Positions 8,654 through 17,944 are shown, counted from the stretch's first letter. The stretch: DNA of 64,000 bases from Streptosporangiaceae bacterium (GCA_025964695.1 JAOPYK010000140.1:36758-100757), one strand, 5' to 3'. Made by a program: numbers and translations. Notes: generated from the sequence alone by a model not told the origin.

Positions 8654-9871
8654 TCAGCGCTCCTGGACGTCCTCGGCGTCGGCGGCCTCGATCTCATCGC
8701 GGGAAATGCCGAGCATGAACAGGATGGTGTCCAGGTAAGGGACGTTGACGGCGGTGTCGGCTGCCTGGCGGACGACCGGCTTGGCGTTGTAGGCGATGCC
8801 CAGCCCGGCCGCCTGGAGCATGTCGAGATCGTTGGCCCCGTCCCCGACGGCGACCGTCTGGCTGATCGGGATTTCGGCTTCGGCGGCGAATCTGGCCAGT
8901 GCCGCCGCCTTGCCGGCCCGGTCGATGACCGGGCCCACGACCCGTCCGGTCAGTTTGCCGTCGACGATCTCCAGGGTGTTGGCCGCCGAGTAGTCGATCC
9001 CCAGGTCCTCCACCAGGGCATCGGTGACCTGGGTGAATCCGCCACTGACGATCGCGAACTTGTAGTCGAGCCGTTTCAGGGTCCGTACCAGGGTTCGCGC
9101 CCCCGAGGAGAGCACCAGCTTGCGCCGTACATCGTCGATGGCCGAGGCTTCGACGCCCGCCAGCAGCGCCACCCGGTCGCGGAGCGACGCCTCGAAGTCC
9201 AGTTCGCCGCGCATCGCGGCTTCGGTGATCTCCGCCACCTTGTCCTGCTGGCCCGAGTGCTCGGCGAGCAGTTCGATGACCTCGCCCTGGATAAGTGTGG
9301 AGTCGACGTCCATGACGATTAGCCGCTTGGCCCGGCGGTGCAATCCAGCCCGCTCCACCGCCACATCCACCTGCTGCTCGGTGGCCTCGATGGCCAGCGC
9401 GGCACGGAGTGTGCCGGGGTCGGCTCCGGAGACGTCCAGTTCGATGCTCGTGACCGGATAGTGCGAGAGCCTCTCGATCCGGTCGATGTTGGCCCCGTTG
9501 GCAGCGATTCGCCCGGCGATCCCGGCGATGGCCGCGGGCCTCAACGGGGCACCGAGCACCGTCACATGCAGTCCGCCACGGCGTTTGGGTGCCACCTTTT
9601 TTGCGCTGCCGGTCGCCATCTCGATCTCCAGGTCGAGATCGGACGCCACCTTCTCGGCGGCGGACCAGACCTGGCCGATGTCGACACCGGAGCCGTACCA
9701 CATGAGTACGCCCAGAATCAGGCGCCCGCGGATCACGACCTGCTCGACGTCGGCCACCGTCAGCGGAAAGCCGGCCAGGGTGTTGAAGAGACGCGATGTC
9801 ACCCCGGGGCGATCACGACCAGTGAGTGTGATGAGCAACGTGCGCTGTGTGCCATTCATACTGCGGTCCAC
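8654..9871 (-). CDS. serB: phosphoserine phosphatase SerB
   Basis: A 405-residue SerB, catalysing the last step of serine synthesis (O-phosphoserine to serine). The N-terminal half carries two ACT-type regulatory domains (LLITLTGRDRPGVTSRLFN starts the first; LHVTVLGAPLRP the second). The C-terminal HAD domain has the nucleophile motif DVDSTLIQGE, the Ser/Lys motifs IVSGGFTQV and GKAAAL, and the Mg-binding VAVGDGANDLDML. The GTG at 9871 has a nearby AGG; an in-frame ATG at 9859 is equally plausible. The gene stands alone, with repeats downstream and an intergenic region upstream. Confidence 0.93.
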   Translation of the reverse strand: MDRSMNGTQRTLLITLTGRDRPGVTSRLFNTLAGFPLTVADVEQVVIRGRLILGVLMWYGSGVDIGQVWSAAEKVASDLDLEIEMATGSAKKVAPKRRGGLHVTVLGAPLRPAAIAGIAGRIAANGANIDRIERLSHYPVTSIELDVSGADPGTLRAALAIEATEQQVDVAVERAGLHRRAKRLIVMDVDSTLIQGEVIELLAEHSGQQDKVAEITEAAMRGELDFEASLRDRVALLAGVEASAIDDVRRKLVLSSGARTLVRTLKRLDYKFAIVSGGFTQVTDALVEDLGIDYSAANTLEIVDGKLTGRVVGPVIDRAGKAAALARFAAEAEIPISQTVAVGDGANDLDMLQAAGLGIAYNAKPVVRQAADTAVNVPYLDTILFMLGISRDEIEAADAEDVQER

Positions 9872-10168
9872 GCTACCTGTCGTCGGCGGACGACCGATTG
9901 TGCGTCCACCATGTGGGAGCGAGCGTCACTTGATGTATATGCGGCCGTCACTCTGCGTTCACAAATGGCGTTCAGGCGCCGACCGGCCCGTCACAAAAGT
10001 ACGTGATCACGTTGCCTGCCCGGAGCATCGATGTGGCGCTCTCTGTGTTCTGCCGGTTGCTTAACGTAGTATCGAACGTACGGGCGAAGCCAGGCGGTGG
10101 GCGGGGGCTCGGGAGGTGAGCCAAGCAGGCGAGGATCAGGCGAGGCTCAGGGGAGGATCAGGCGAGGC
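9872..10168. other. intergenic region with a 12-bp palindrome and a 22-bp tandem repeat
   Basis: No gene is visible. A perfect 12-bp palindrome ACGTGATCACGT lies at 10001-10012 and could be an operator for serB or an unseen transcript. At 10131-10174 two exact 22-bp units (GAGGATCAGGCGAGGCTCAGGG) run in tandem over the stop codon of the QueA-like gene, and a partial third copy precedes them. Confidence 0.5.
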
Positions 10169-11293
10169 TCAGGGGAGGAGAAGGTTGAGGTCGCCGAACT
10201 CGTGCCATAGGTAACCCTTGTCCAGGGCTTCTGCGTAGGTACGCTCGACCAGCTCAGTGCCGGCGATCGCGGTCAGCATCTGAAGATGCGATGACCGGGG
10301 TTCGTGCAGCCCGGTGAGCAGGCCGTCCACCACTCGCACCCCGTTCGAGGGCGTGACGAGATGCTCGGTCCAGCCTTGCGCGGGCCAGACCTGACCGGCG
10401 GAGTCCACTGCGGTCTCCAGGGCACGCACCACCGTCGTGCCGACGGCGATCACACGGCCACCGCGAGCGCGCACGTGATTCACCAGCGACGCGGTCGCCT
10501 CGGGTACCGCGAACCGTTCGGCATAGGGGGGTTCGTGGGCTTCGGGCGAGGCCACCCCCGTATGCAGGGTGAGCGGAGTGAGCAGCACGCCTCGCGAGAC
10601 CAGCCGGGTCACCAACTCGTCGGTGAACGGACGGCCGGCGCTCGGCATCTCGGCACTGCCCTCAAGACCGCCATCGACCGGTCCCCCTGAGCGAAAGGAT
10701 CGCTCTGCCCGGAAGGGTTCCCCTGCCTGGAACGATCCCTCTGCCTGAGCGGTTTCTTCTTCGAAGACGGCGCCTTTCGAGATCGACGAGCTCGAGAAGA
10801 CGGTCTGGTAGGCCGAGGCGGGCCAGTCCTTCCGTACGTAGCCGTACCGGATGGGCCTGCCGTGGCGGCGCAGGTACGGGACGACCTCGGTGTTCAGCCG
10901 GGCTCGCCAGAGCCGGTCGGTCTGCCGGGTGATCAGGGTGAGGGTCGCGCCTCCGGGGAGCGGGAACCACTCGCCGGGCGACCCGCCGCCGTAGGGCGCG
11001 GACGCCTTGCCGGTACGGCGGCGCAATTCGACGAGCCACACTCCCTCCTGGTCGGAGGCCGGGGTGGAGAAGTGGATGGCCAGTTTGTCGAGCCATACCG
11101 CCGAGGGCAGGGTCGCCGAGGTGTTGATGACCAGCAGGTCTCCTGGGAAGAGCAGGGCGGGAAGCTCACGGAACTCGTGATGAGTGATCGCGGAGGAGCG
11201 GCTGACGAGCAGGCGTACGCCGTCGCGGGTACGCCCGCGGGCTTCGGGGGGTTCGTGGGCTTCCAGGGTCGGGGGCAGCGCGAAATCAATCAT
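10169..11293 (-). CDS. QueA-like S-adenosylmethionine:tRNA ribosyltransferase-isomerase homologue with an insert
   Basis: A 374-residue member of the QueA family. QueA transfers and isomerises the ribosyl moiety of SAM onto 7-aminomethyl-7-deazaguanine in tRNA during queuosine synthesis. Family landmarks are LLVINTSATLPSA, SAYQTVF, EMPSAGRPFTDEL, LHTGVASPEAHEPP, VIAVGTTVVRALE and SHLQMLTAIAG. As in other actinobacterial homologues, EMPSAGRPFT stands where QueA has APTAGLHF, so the substrate may differ. About 44 extra residues (168-211) separate YQTVF from that motif; part is a hexapeptide repeat. No other queuosine gene is in the window. It is the last gene of the SDR-MFS operon and overlaps the MFS gene by 8 bp. 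Confidence 0.8.
   Translation of the reverse strand: MIDFALPPTLEAHEPPEARGRTRDGVRLLVSRSSAITHHEFRELPALLFPGDLLVINTSATLPSAVWLDKLAIHFSTPASDQEGVWLVELRRRTGKASAPYGGGSPGEWFPLPGGATLTLITRQTDRLWRARLNTEVVPYLRRHGRPIRYGYVRKDWPASAYQTVFSSSSISKGAVFEEETAQAEGSFQAGEPFRAERSFRSGGPVDGGLEGSAEMPSAGRPFTDELVTRLVSRGVLLTPLTLHTGVASPEAHEPPYAERFAVPEATASLVNHVRARGGRVIAVGTTVVRALETAVDSAGQVWPAQGWTEHLVTPSNGVRVVDGLLTGLHEPRSSHLQMLTAIAGTELVERTYAEALDKGYLWHEFGDLNLLLP
10691..10744. repeat. 18-bp tandem repeat inside the QueA-like gene
   Basis: Three consecutive 18-bp units encode the degenerate hexapeptides AEGSFQ, AGEPFR and AERSFR (residues 184-201). They lie within the insert that separates two conserved segments of the QueA fold, so the insert probably grew by repeat expansion. 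Confidence 0.75.
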
Positions 11294-12641
11294 GGGGTGC
11301 CTCCACCCGGAATGCGGCGATGACGCCGGCGATGGCGATGAGAGCGGTCAAGATCCCGGCGGTGCGGATACCGTCCGTGAGACCACCGGCCCGGTGGGCC
11401 GAGCCGGTCACCAGGGCGCCCGCGATGCCCACCGCGAGGGAGGCGCCGATGGTGTCGCTGATCTGCATGGCGGCGGAGTTGGTGCCCTGCTCGGCGGGGG
11501 CCGACCGGTTCATGACCAGGACGCTCAGGCTGGACAGCCCGAAGCCCATCCCGGCACCGGCGACGACCCAGGCGGGAGCGGCGAGCCAGCCATAGATGGG
11601 TGTGGTCAGGACGGTGGCCGTGACGCCGACGGCCACCAGGAAGGCGCCCAGGATGACGAAGAACGGGCGGGAGCGGGTCGACCGGCCCTGGACCCAGGAG
11701 GCTGCCGACCAGCCGAGGGCGCCCACGGTGAGGACGATGCCTGCCTGGGTCGGGGTGAAGCCGTGCAGTGAGGTCAGCCCGAGCGGAATGAACGCCTCGG
11801 TGCCGAAGAATCCGATGGCGAAGAGGCCTCGCATGGCCACGGCGGTCGGCAGGCCCCGGCGCAGCCGCAACGTCCCGGGTGGGAGCAGCCGGGGCATCCC
11901 CGCCGCGAGCCCGATCAGGCCGAGGACCGCGAGGACGATCGCCGCGTGATCGACCCCGTACAGCAGCAGCGCGGCACCCGCCGCCACGGCGACCGCGGCC
12001 AGCGAGCGGGATCTGGAGAAGGCGCCGGTGCCGCCGCCGGTTCGCCGGAGCACGGGCAGCAGCATGGCGGCGGCCGGCACGACGAGCGGGATCAGCCCGA
12101 GGAACACCCAGCGCCAGTGCAGATGCTCGGCCACCAGCCCGGCGATCGTCGGGCCGACCAGCGAGGGGACCACCCAGGCGGCGGCCAGTCCGGCGAACAC
12201 CCGGGGCCGTAGTTCTTCGGGGTAGACCCGGGCCACCACGACGTACATCGCGACGATGGCGGCTCCCGCACCGAGACCCTGGACCGCCCGTCCGGCTACG
12301 AACCAGCCCATCCCCGGCGCCAGCCCGGCGAGGGCGAGACCGGCCACGAAGCAGGCCAGTCCCGCCAGCAGCGGCCTGGTGGGTCCGGAGGTGTCAGCCC
12401 AGCCCCCGGCGATGACGTTGGCGAGCAGGCTGGCGATCAGCGTCGCGGAGAACGCCCAGGCGTAGAGCGGCAGCCCGCCCAGGTCGCGGACCGTCACCGG
12501 CAGCGCCGTGCCGACCGCCATCTCGTCGAACGCCAGCAGCGTTACCAGGAGCACGATGCCGAGGGTGGGAGCGCGGTACCGGCCGGACAGCAACCTGTCC
12601 GGTGGCGTTTCCGCGGTGACCTCCAGCGCCACGGACGTCAC
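11286..12641 (-). CDS. MFS transporter (drug-efflux type)
   Basis: A 451-residue major facilitator protein with 12-14 hydrophobic helices. Landmarks are FDEMAVGTALPVTVRDLGG in the first helix and its loop, GGWADTSGPTRPLL as the motif-A loop, and GRAVQGLGAGAAIVAMYVV as a motif-C-like helix. This suggests a proton-coupled drug or metabolite exporter; substrate unknown. The start is the GTG at 12641, which overlaps the upstream SDR stop as GTGA; a longer upstream reading lies inside the SDR gene and is rejected. It is the middle gene of the SDR-MFS-QueA-like operon. Confidence 0.85.
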   Translation of the reverse strand: MTSVALEVTAETPPDRLLSGRYRAPTLGIVLLVTLLAFDEMAVGTALPVTVRDLGGLPLYAWAFSATLIASLLANVIAGGWADTSGPTRPLLAGLACFVAGLALAGLAPGMGWFVAGRAVQGLGAGAAIVAMYVVVARVYPEELRPRVFAGLAAAWVVPSLVGPTIAGLVAEHLHWRWVFLGLIPLVVPAAAMLLPVLRRTGGGTGAFSRSRSLAAVAVAAGAALLLYGVDHAAIVLAVLGLIGLAAGMPRLLPPGTLRLRRGLPTAVAMRGLFAIGFFGTEAFIPLGLTSLHGFTPTQAGIVLTVGALGWSAASWVQGRSTRSRPFFVILGAFLVAVGVTATVLTTPIYGWLAAPAWVVAGAGMGFGLSSLSVLVMNRSAPAEQGTNSAAMQISDTIGASLAVGIAGALVTGSAHRAGGLTDGIRTAGILTALIAIAGVIAAFRVEAPHD

Positions 12642-13312
12642 AGATCCGCCGCTCGGTAGCGGCCGCTCGGTGCCCGGCTCTCCAGCAGGCGCAGCAACGC
12701 GGCCGCGGCCTGCTCGGGCGGGGGTGTCTCCGACAGGTCCTCGCCCGGCATCGCCTCGGCCAGCATGCGGGTCCGCATCTCCCCTGGATCGACCCACCAC
12801 ACCGACAACGCCGGCTCCTCCGCGGCCAGCACGTTCGACAGCTGGTCGAGGGCCGCCTTGCTGGCGCCGTAGCCGCCCCAGGTCTCGTACGCCTCGACGG
12901 CCGCGTCCGAGCTGATGTTGAGGATCGCTCCGCCGCGCTCCCGCAGCAGCGGCAGCAGGCCCTGGATCAGCGCCAGCGGCGCGAGGGTGTTGACCTTGAA
13001 GGCGTGCTCCAGCCGATCGATTGGATAGGCGTCCAGCGGCTGAAGTGGTAGGGCTCCGAGCACGCTGGCGTTGTTGACCAGCAGATCCAGGCCTCCGGCC
13101 TCCTCCACGGCGCCGATCAGTGCGGCCCGATGCCGGGAGTCGGCGATGTCACCCGCCAGTCCGGTCGCACCCAGGTCCTGCGCGGCACTGGAAAGGTCCG
13201 ATGCGCCCCGCGCGCTGATGATGAGGCGCCAGCCCTCCTTGGCGAGGGCGGTGGCCAGTGCCAGGCCCAGCCCCCGGGAGGCGCCGGTGATGAGAGCCGT
13301 CTTCGTCGTCAT
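12638..13312 (-). CDS. short-chain dehydrogenase/reductase
   Basis: A 224-residue classical SDR. The NAD(P)-binding motif TGASRGLG is at residues 9-16, NNAS follows at the end of strand 4, and the catalytic Ser...YxxxK set appears as ISSD and YGASK. It oxidises or reduces a small carbonyl/hydroxyl substrate in the cytoplasm; the substrate is not predictable. The ATG at 13312 is the start, because it begins the Rossmann fold immediately (MTTKTALITGAS). Its stop overlaps the MFS start by 4 bp, so the genes are translationally coupled. It heads the operon. Confidence 0.87.
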   Translation of the reverse strand: MTTKTALITGASRGLGLALATALAKEGWRLIISARGASDLSSAAQDLGATGLAGDIADSRHRAALIGAVEEAGGLDLLVNNASVLGALPLQPLDAYPIDRLEHAFKVNTLAPLALIQGLLPLLRERGGAILNISSDAAVEAYETWGGYGASKAALDQLSNVLAAEEPALSVWWVDPGEMRTRMLAEAMPGEDLSETPPPEQAAAALLRLLESRAPSGRYRAADL

Positions 13313-13543
13313 GCCTCTGACGGTAGAACCAGGGCACCTGACATGAAATCGACTATCAGCCCCGATCCGCTCGTGACAAGGTCCTAGGACTTCCGTTCGT
13401 CGCGCAGGACGCGACGACCGCGGGTGCGTACGGGTCGCCATCGGCGGACGGCGGCTCACTGGTCCCCCCGGTCGAGGGGAGGGCCCGGAGACTAGGTCCG
13501 GAGGCTGATTCGGACGGTCACCGAGCCGAGTACCGTCAGGAAC

Positions 13544-14728
13544 GTGGGCACGGAACGGCGGGCAGAGGGGGACCGTGATGCGGCTCTGCACGCGGTCAGT
13601 GCGGCGGTGCTCGCCGTCACCCGGCATCTGTCCGTGCACGAGGTCTTCCAGGTGATCGTGCGGGCCGCCGCACAGCTGCTCGATGCCCGTTATGCCGCTC
13701 TGGGCATTCCCGATGACCAGGGCTCGTTCGCGGAGTTCGTCGTCGAGGGCGTCTCGGACGAGGAATGGGCGGCGATCGGGCCGTTGCCGCGCCAGCACGG
13801 CATGCTCGCCGTGATGCTCCGGGACGGCGCCACGCACCGGCACGCCGACATCCGCCGGGAGCCGGGGTTCGAGGGCTGGCCGGTCGCCCACCCGGTGCTC
13901 AGGGACTTCCTCGGCGTGCCGATCCGCAGCGGTGAGGACATCCTGGGCATCATCTTCCTGGCCAACAAGCGGGCGCCGGGTGGGTTCACCCCCGCCGACC
14001 AGGAACTGCTCACGCTGTTCGCCGCGCATGCCGCGATGGCCCTCACCAACGCCCGGCTCTACGAACGGAACCGCGAGCTCACGGTGGTGGAGGAACGCAA
14101 CCGGCTGGCCCGGGAGCTGCACGACGCCGTCGCCCAGAAGCTGTTCTCGCTGCGGCTCACGGCCCAGGCCGCCGCCGCGCTGGCGGCCACTGATCCGGGC
14201 CGTACGGTGGCGGAGCTCGCCCAGGTCGAGCGACTGGCCGCGGAGGCGCTTGCCGAGCTACGGGCCGTCATCCTGGAGCTGCGCCCGGCCGACCTGGCCG
14301 GGGACGGCCTGGTCGCCTCGCTGCGCAAGCACGTGGAGGTGCTGGACCGGGTGTACGACGCTGGGCTGAGCTTCTCCGTGGAGGGCTTCCCGGCTCTGTC
14401 GGCGGACCAGGAGACGGCGTTGTTCCGGATCGCCCAGGAAGGTCTCTACAACGCCGTGCGACACGCCCACGCCGGTTCCATCGAGGTACGACTCCGTACC
14501 GAGGGACCGTGCGTGGCTCTGGAGATCGCCGACGACGGGGCCGGATTCGACGCCCAGCCGCCCGGGTCCAGCGACGCCCCGGCTTCCCGGCATCGCGCGG
14601 TGACGATCAGGGACGGTCTGGGCCTCACCTCCATGCGGGATCGCGCGATCCTGGCGGGCGGCTCGCTGACCATCGATTCCAGCCCTGGTAGCGGTACGGT
14701 CGTGCGCGTGGAGGTTCCCCGTGCCTGA
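13544..14728 (+). CDS. GAF-domain sensor histidine kinase (NarL-partner type)
   Basis: A 394-residue soluble kinase. A GAF domain occupies about residues 30-170. A HisKA_3 dimerisation domain has the phosphorylated His at 193 (RELHDAVAQ), and the HATPase_c domain ends the protein (LYNAVRHAHAG for the N box, IADDGAGFD for G1, GLGLTSMRDRA for G2). There is no transmembrane segment, so it senses a cytoplasmic or diffusible ligand or redox cue. GTG start at 13544. It overlaps the response-regulator gene by 8 bp and surely phosphorylates that protein. Confidence 0.92.
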   Translation: MGTERRAEGDRDAALHAVSAAVLAVTRHLSVHEVFQVIVRAAAQLLDARYAALGIPDDQGSFAEFVVEGVSDEEWAAIGPLPRQHGMLAVMLRDGATHRHADIRREPGFEGWPVAHPVLRDFLGVPIRSGEDILGIIFLANKRAPGGFTPADQELLTLFAAHAAMALTNARLYERNRELTVVEERNRLARELHDAVAQKLFSLRLTAQAAAALAATDPGRTVAELAQVERLAAEALAELRAVILELRPADLAGDGLVASLRKHVEVLDRVYDAGLSFSVEGFPALSADQETALFRIAQEGLYNAVRHAHAGSIEVRLRTEGPCVALEIADDGAGFDAQPPGSSDAPASRHRAVTIRDGLGLTSMRDRAILAGGSLTIDSSPGSGTVVRVEVPRA

Positions 14729-15392
14729 TGACGCCGACGAGCGGCCCGGGCGCGCCCGGATCAGGGTGCTGATCGTTGATGATCACCCGGTCGTACGGCA
14801 GGGACTGCGCACGTTCCTCGGCGTGCAGCCGGACATCGACGTCGTGGGTGAGGCCTCAGATGGTGCTGCGGCGGTCTCGGCCGCCGAGTCGCTGGCGCCG
14901 GACGTGATCCTGCTGGACCTCAACATGCCCGGTGTCGACGGCCAGACCGCGCTGACCGAACTCCGGTCCCGTGGGCTGGCCGCGCGGGTGCTGGTGCTGA
15001 CCAGCATGACCGAACGTGCGCATGTGCTTCCTGCCGTGCGGGCCGGTGCGGCAGGCTATCTCTATAAGGATGTCGATCCGCAGGCACTCGTGCAGGCGAT
15101 CCGGTCGGTGCACGATGGGCATGTGCTGCTGGCGCCGGATGCGGCCGAGGCGATGTTGCATGCGGAGCGGAGTTCAGGGGATGAGCGAGGGAACCAGACC
15201 CTCACCGAACGAGAGCGGGAGGTGCTCGTGCAGATCGCGCATGGACGTTCCAACCGTGAGATCGCCCGCGTACTCGTCGTCTCGGAGAAGACGGTCAAGA
15301 CGCATGTGTCTAATCTGTTCACCAAGCTCGGCGTACAGGACCGCACCCAAGCGGCCCTGTACGCCGTACGCCATGGCCTCGCCGAAGGCTGA
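14721..15392 (+). CDS. NarL/FixJ-type response regulator
   Basis: A 223-residue regulator with an N-terminal receiver domain (RVLIVDDHPVVRQGL; phospho-acceptor Asp66 in LLDLNMPGVDG) and a C-terminal LuxR helix-turn-helix (LTEREREVLVQIAHGRSNREIA, then VSEKTVKTHVSNLFTKLGV). Phosphorylation by the preceding GAF kinase should promote DNA binding. The GTG start lies inside the kinase gene (8-bp overlap). Targets are unknown; the PP2C phosphatase 32 bp downstream is in the same unit. Confidence 0.93.
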   Translation: MPDDADERPGRARIRVLIVDDHPVVRQGLRTFLGVQPDIDVVGEASDGAAAVSAAESLAPDVILLDLNMPGVDGQTALTELRSRGLAARVLVLTSMTERAHVLPAVRAGAAGYLYKDVDPQALVQAIRSVHDGHVLLAPDAAEAMLHAERSSGDERGNQTLTEREREVLVQIAHGRSNREIARVLVVSEKTVKTHVSNLFTKLGVQDRTQAALYAVRHGLAEG

Positions 15393-15424
15393 ACTCCTCA
15401 TACCGGGACCTCATCGAAATCAGT

Positions 15425-16177
15425 ATGAACGTGACAATTGCCTACGCCGCGGGGTCTGACATCGGATGCAACCGCGAGAACAACGAAGACTCGGCCTACG
15501 CCGGGCCATGGCTGATTGCGGTCGCCGACGGTATGGGTGGTTATGCCGGAGGAGAGGTCGCCAGCTCCACGGTCATCGGCGCGCTACGGTCGTTCGACGC
15601 GGAGGTGCCCGCCGATCAGCTGGTGGAGACCCTCGGGCGTGCGGTCACGCAGGCCCACGAGACGCTGCGCGGGGTGATCGGGCAACATCCTGAGCTGGAT
15701 CGGATGGGGACGACCCTCACCGCGATGCTCTGGTCGGGAAATCAGGTCGCGCTGGCACACATCGGTGATTCGCGCGGCTATCTGCTGCGGGATGGCGAGC
15801 TGTTCCAGATGACCCAGGACCACACCTTGGACAAGTTGCTGGGAGAGGGCGGCGCCGGCTCACCGAGGCTGTCCCACATGCTGTTCCGCGTGCTGGACGG
15901 AAGCGCCGATCGTGAGCCCGACCTCTCGCCCCGGACGGCGCGGCTGGGCGACCGCTATCTACTGTGCTCCGACGGCCTTACCGGCCCGGTGGGCCCCGAG
16001 GCGCTGTACGACGTGCTGACCGGGGAGGCCGACCGTCAGACCGTGGTCAAGCGCCTGATCGAGCTGGCCAAGGACGGCGGTGGGCCGGACAACATCACCT
16101 GTGTCATCGCCGATGTCGTCGAGGTCGCGGAGGCCGTCGCTCCCGTCGTGGTGGGAGCGGCCGCTGAAGTCCGCTGA
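15425..16177 (+). CDS. PP2C-family serine/threonine phosphatase
   Basis: A 250-residue PPM/PP2C phosphatase with all metal-binding motifs: NREN-NEDS near residues 16-22, VADGMGGYAGGEVAS, IGDSRGYLL, LCSDGLTG and GGPDNITCVIADV. It removes phosphate from Ser/Thr, likely on targets of Ser/Thr kinases in the cytoplasm. No transmembrane helix is present, unlike PstP. It closely follows the two-component pair, so it may modify that system's output. This is inferred from position only. Confidence 0.92.
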   Translation: MNVTIAYAAGSDIGCNRENNEDSAYAGPWLIAVADGMGGYAGGEVASSTVIGALRSFDAEVPADQLVETLGRAVTQAHETLRGVIGQHPELDRMGTTLTAMLWSGNQVALAHIGDSRGYLLRDGELFQMTQDHTLDKLLGEGGAGSPRLSHMLFRVLDGSADREPDLSPRTARLGDRYLLCSDGLTGPVGPEALYDVLTGEADRQTVVKRLIELAKDGGGPDNITCVIADVVEVAEAVAPVVVGAAAEVR

Positions 16178-16186
16178 CCTGGAACT

Positions 16187-17014
16187 CTAGGGGACCGGGT
16201 CGAAGGCGCTGTTGTGGGCGGCGACCCGGGCACGTCGTACCGCCCGGTCGAGCGTGTTCAACGCCTCTGCCCGGCGTCGCATCTGCTCCGCGTCGAGATT
16301 GTGGCCGTCGAGTCCCCGGGCCAGTTCCACCACCACGGACAGTCGGCCGGCCAACGCGGCCACCCGATGCGCGCGCGGTGGGTAACCGGGGGCCAGGCCG
16401 CCGGTCGGCTCGTTGTGGTGGGACTGGCGCAGCGCGGCCAGCGCGTCCAGGATCTCCGGCCGGACCGCCGGGGGACGACCGGATACGTCGTCCACGCTCA
16501 GCAGGGCGTTGGTCGCCTCTCGCAGCGCCAGTGACAGCTGGTGATCGGCCTCCGGCAGCGACGGCACGTCCGGCTGCCCCCGCAACGCCTCGACCAGACG
16601 CCACCGTACGCCAACGTAGGACGAGCCGCGCCGGTCCTCGGCCGGAACCAGCCCGGCCGGGCTGCCGGCCAGCTCGATGAGAGCGGCTCCACCGGCCTCG
16701 ATCGCGGCCACGTTGAGCTCGGGCGGACCGGGCAGCCCGAGCGGATCCCCGGGCACCGGCAGGGCCAGCCTCAGCTCCGTCAGGCCTACCATCCGCAGAT
16801 CACCGAGGCCCCGCCGGAGCGGAACCTCCTCGGAGATGTCCGGTATGCCGTTGATGACGGCGGGTCCGGATGTCCGCTCGATTGCGTCGACCGCCTCGTC
16901 CAGGCCCACATGGCCGGTCAGCCAGGCGTTGCCCCAGGCGACCAGGGCGCCAGAGGCATGTAGCGGAGGTTGCGCAACATGCATGCCGACCACAATAAGT
17001 GCTCCGGATGGCAT
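16187..17014 (-). CDS. conserved-looking protein of unknown function
   Basis: A 275-residue cytoplasmic protein (from the ATG at 17014) that I do not recognise. The N-terminus LIVVGMHVAQPPLHASGALVAWGNAWL looks like the first strand and helix of an alpha/beta domain. The C-terminal half is helical and charged (RRRAEALNTLDRAVRRARVAA). There is no signal peptide or membrane segment. An in-frame ATG at 17041 is possible, but GAGGA stands 7 bases before 17014. It converges on the PP2C gene with a 9-bp gap and diverges from the ABC ATPase gene. Confidence 0.6.
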   Translation of the reverse strand: MPSGALIVVGMHVAQPPLHASGALVAWGNAWLTGHVGLDEAVDAIERTSGPAVINGIPDISEEVPLRRGLGDLRMVGLTELRLALPVPGDPLGLPGPPELNVAAIEAGGAALIELAGSPAGLVPAEDRRGSSYVGVRWRLVEALRGQPDVPSLPEADHQLSLALREATNALLSVDDVSGRPPAVRPEILDALAALRQSHHNEPTGGLAPGYPPRAHRVAALAGRLSVVVELARGLDGHNLDAEQMRRRAEALNTLDRAVRRARVAAHNSAFDPVP

Positions 17015-17074
17015 AGGTTCATCCTCGGAGGATGGGATCATCCGGGACCCTTGTGATTGGGGAAAATACGCACG

Positions 17075-17944
17075 ATGGTCGGAGAGGTACTACGCCTGGA
17101 CGGTGTCGGGGTCCGGCGTGACGGGGCGACCCTGCTGAAGAACGTCCATTGGACCGTCAACGAAGATGAACGCTGGGTCATCATGGGCCCGAATGGAGCC
17201 GGCAAGACCACGTTGCTGCAGGTGGCGGCCACCACCCTGCATCCGAGTGAGGGCACCGTCGAGGTCCTGGACGAGCGGTTGGGCCAGACGGACGTCTTCG
17301 ATCTGCGCCCCCGCATCGGTTTCGCCAGTGCCGCGGTGGCGGAGAAGGTCCCCGCCGGTGAGAAGGTCATCGACCTGGTGCTGACCGGGTCTTACGCCAT
17401 TCTCGGCCGGTGGAAGGAGGAGTACGACTCCACCGACGTCACCCGGGCCGTCGAACTGCTCGACGCGCTCGGCTGTGCTCCCCTGATCCGGCGCCGGTTC
17501 TCCACCCTGTCGGAGGGGGAGCGCAAACGGGTCCAGATCGCCCGGGCTCTGATGCCCGACCCCGAGCTGCTGCTGCTGGACGAACCGGCCGCGGGGCTGG
17601 ACCTCGGTGGCCGTGAGGACCTGGTGGCCCGGCTGGGCAGGCTGGCCGAGGACCGGACCGCACCGACGATGGTCCTGGTCACCCACCACCCCGAAGAGGT
17701 CCCCGAGGGCTTCACCCACGCCATGCTGCTGCGTCGCGGCTCGGTGGTGGCCACCGGCAAGGTCGACGAGGTCTTCACCGAGCAGCATCTCTCGAAGGCC
17801 TTCGGCCTGCCGCTGACCGTCGACCGTCAGGACGGCCGCTGGTACGCCCGCGCCGCTCGCCAGGGCGCCTCCCAAGGGATCGGCACAGGGGACGGCCAGG
17901 GGGTCGGCGCAAGGGGCCGGGACCGGGTTTCGAACGATACGTAA
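17075..17944 (+). CDS. lone ABC-transporter-type ATPase
   Basis: A 289-residue ATPase with Walker A MGPNGAGKTT, signature LSEGERKRVQIARAL, Walker B LLLLDEPAAGLDL and the H-loop VTHHPEEV. It has an acidic linker (WKEEYDSTDVT) and a Gly-rich C-terminal tail. No permease gene is adjacent, so it may pair with one elsewhere or have a non-transport role. The ATG at 17075 is preferred over the GTG at 17057 because GGGGA lies upstream of it and the family begins close to there. Confidence 0.82.
   Translation: MVGEVLRLDGVGVRRDGATLLKNVHWTVNEDERWVIMGPNGAGKTTLLQVAATTLHPSEGTVEVLDERLGQTDVFDLRPRIGFASAAVAEKVPAGEKVIDLVLTGSYAILGRWKEEYDSTDVTRAVELLDALGCAPLIRRRFSTLSEGERKRVQIARALMPDPELLLLDEPAAGLDLGGREDLVARLGRLAEDRTAPTMVLVTHHPEEVPEGFTHAMLLRRGSVVATGKVDEVFTEQHLSKAFGLPLTVDRQDGRWYARAARQGASQGIGTGDGQGVGARGRDRVSNDT

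Noticed and set aside
13313..14122. An N-terminal extension of the SDR gene by 270 residues
   Set aside because: It is antisense to the histidine kinase gene, and the SDR Rossmann motif begins at the ATG at 13312.
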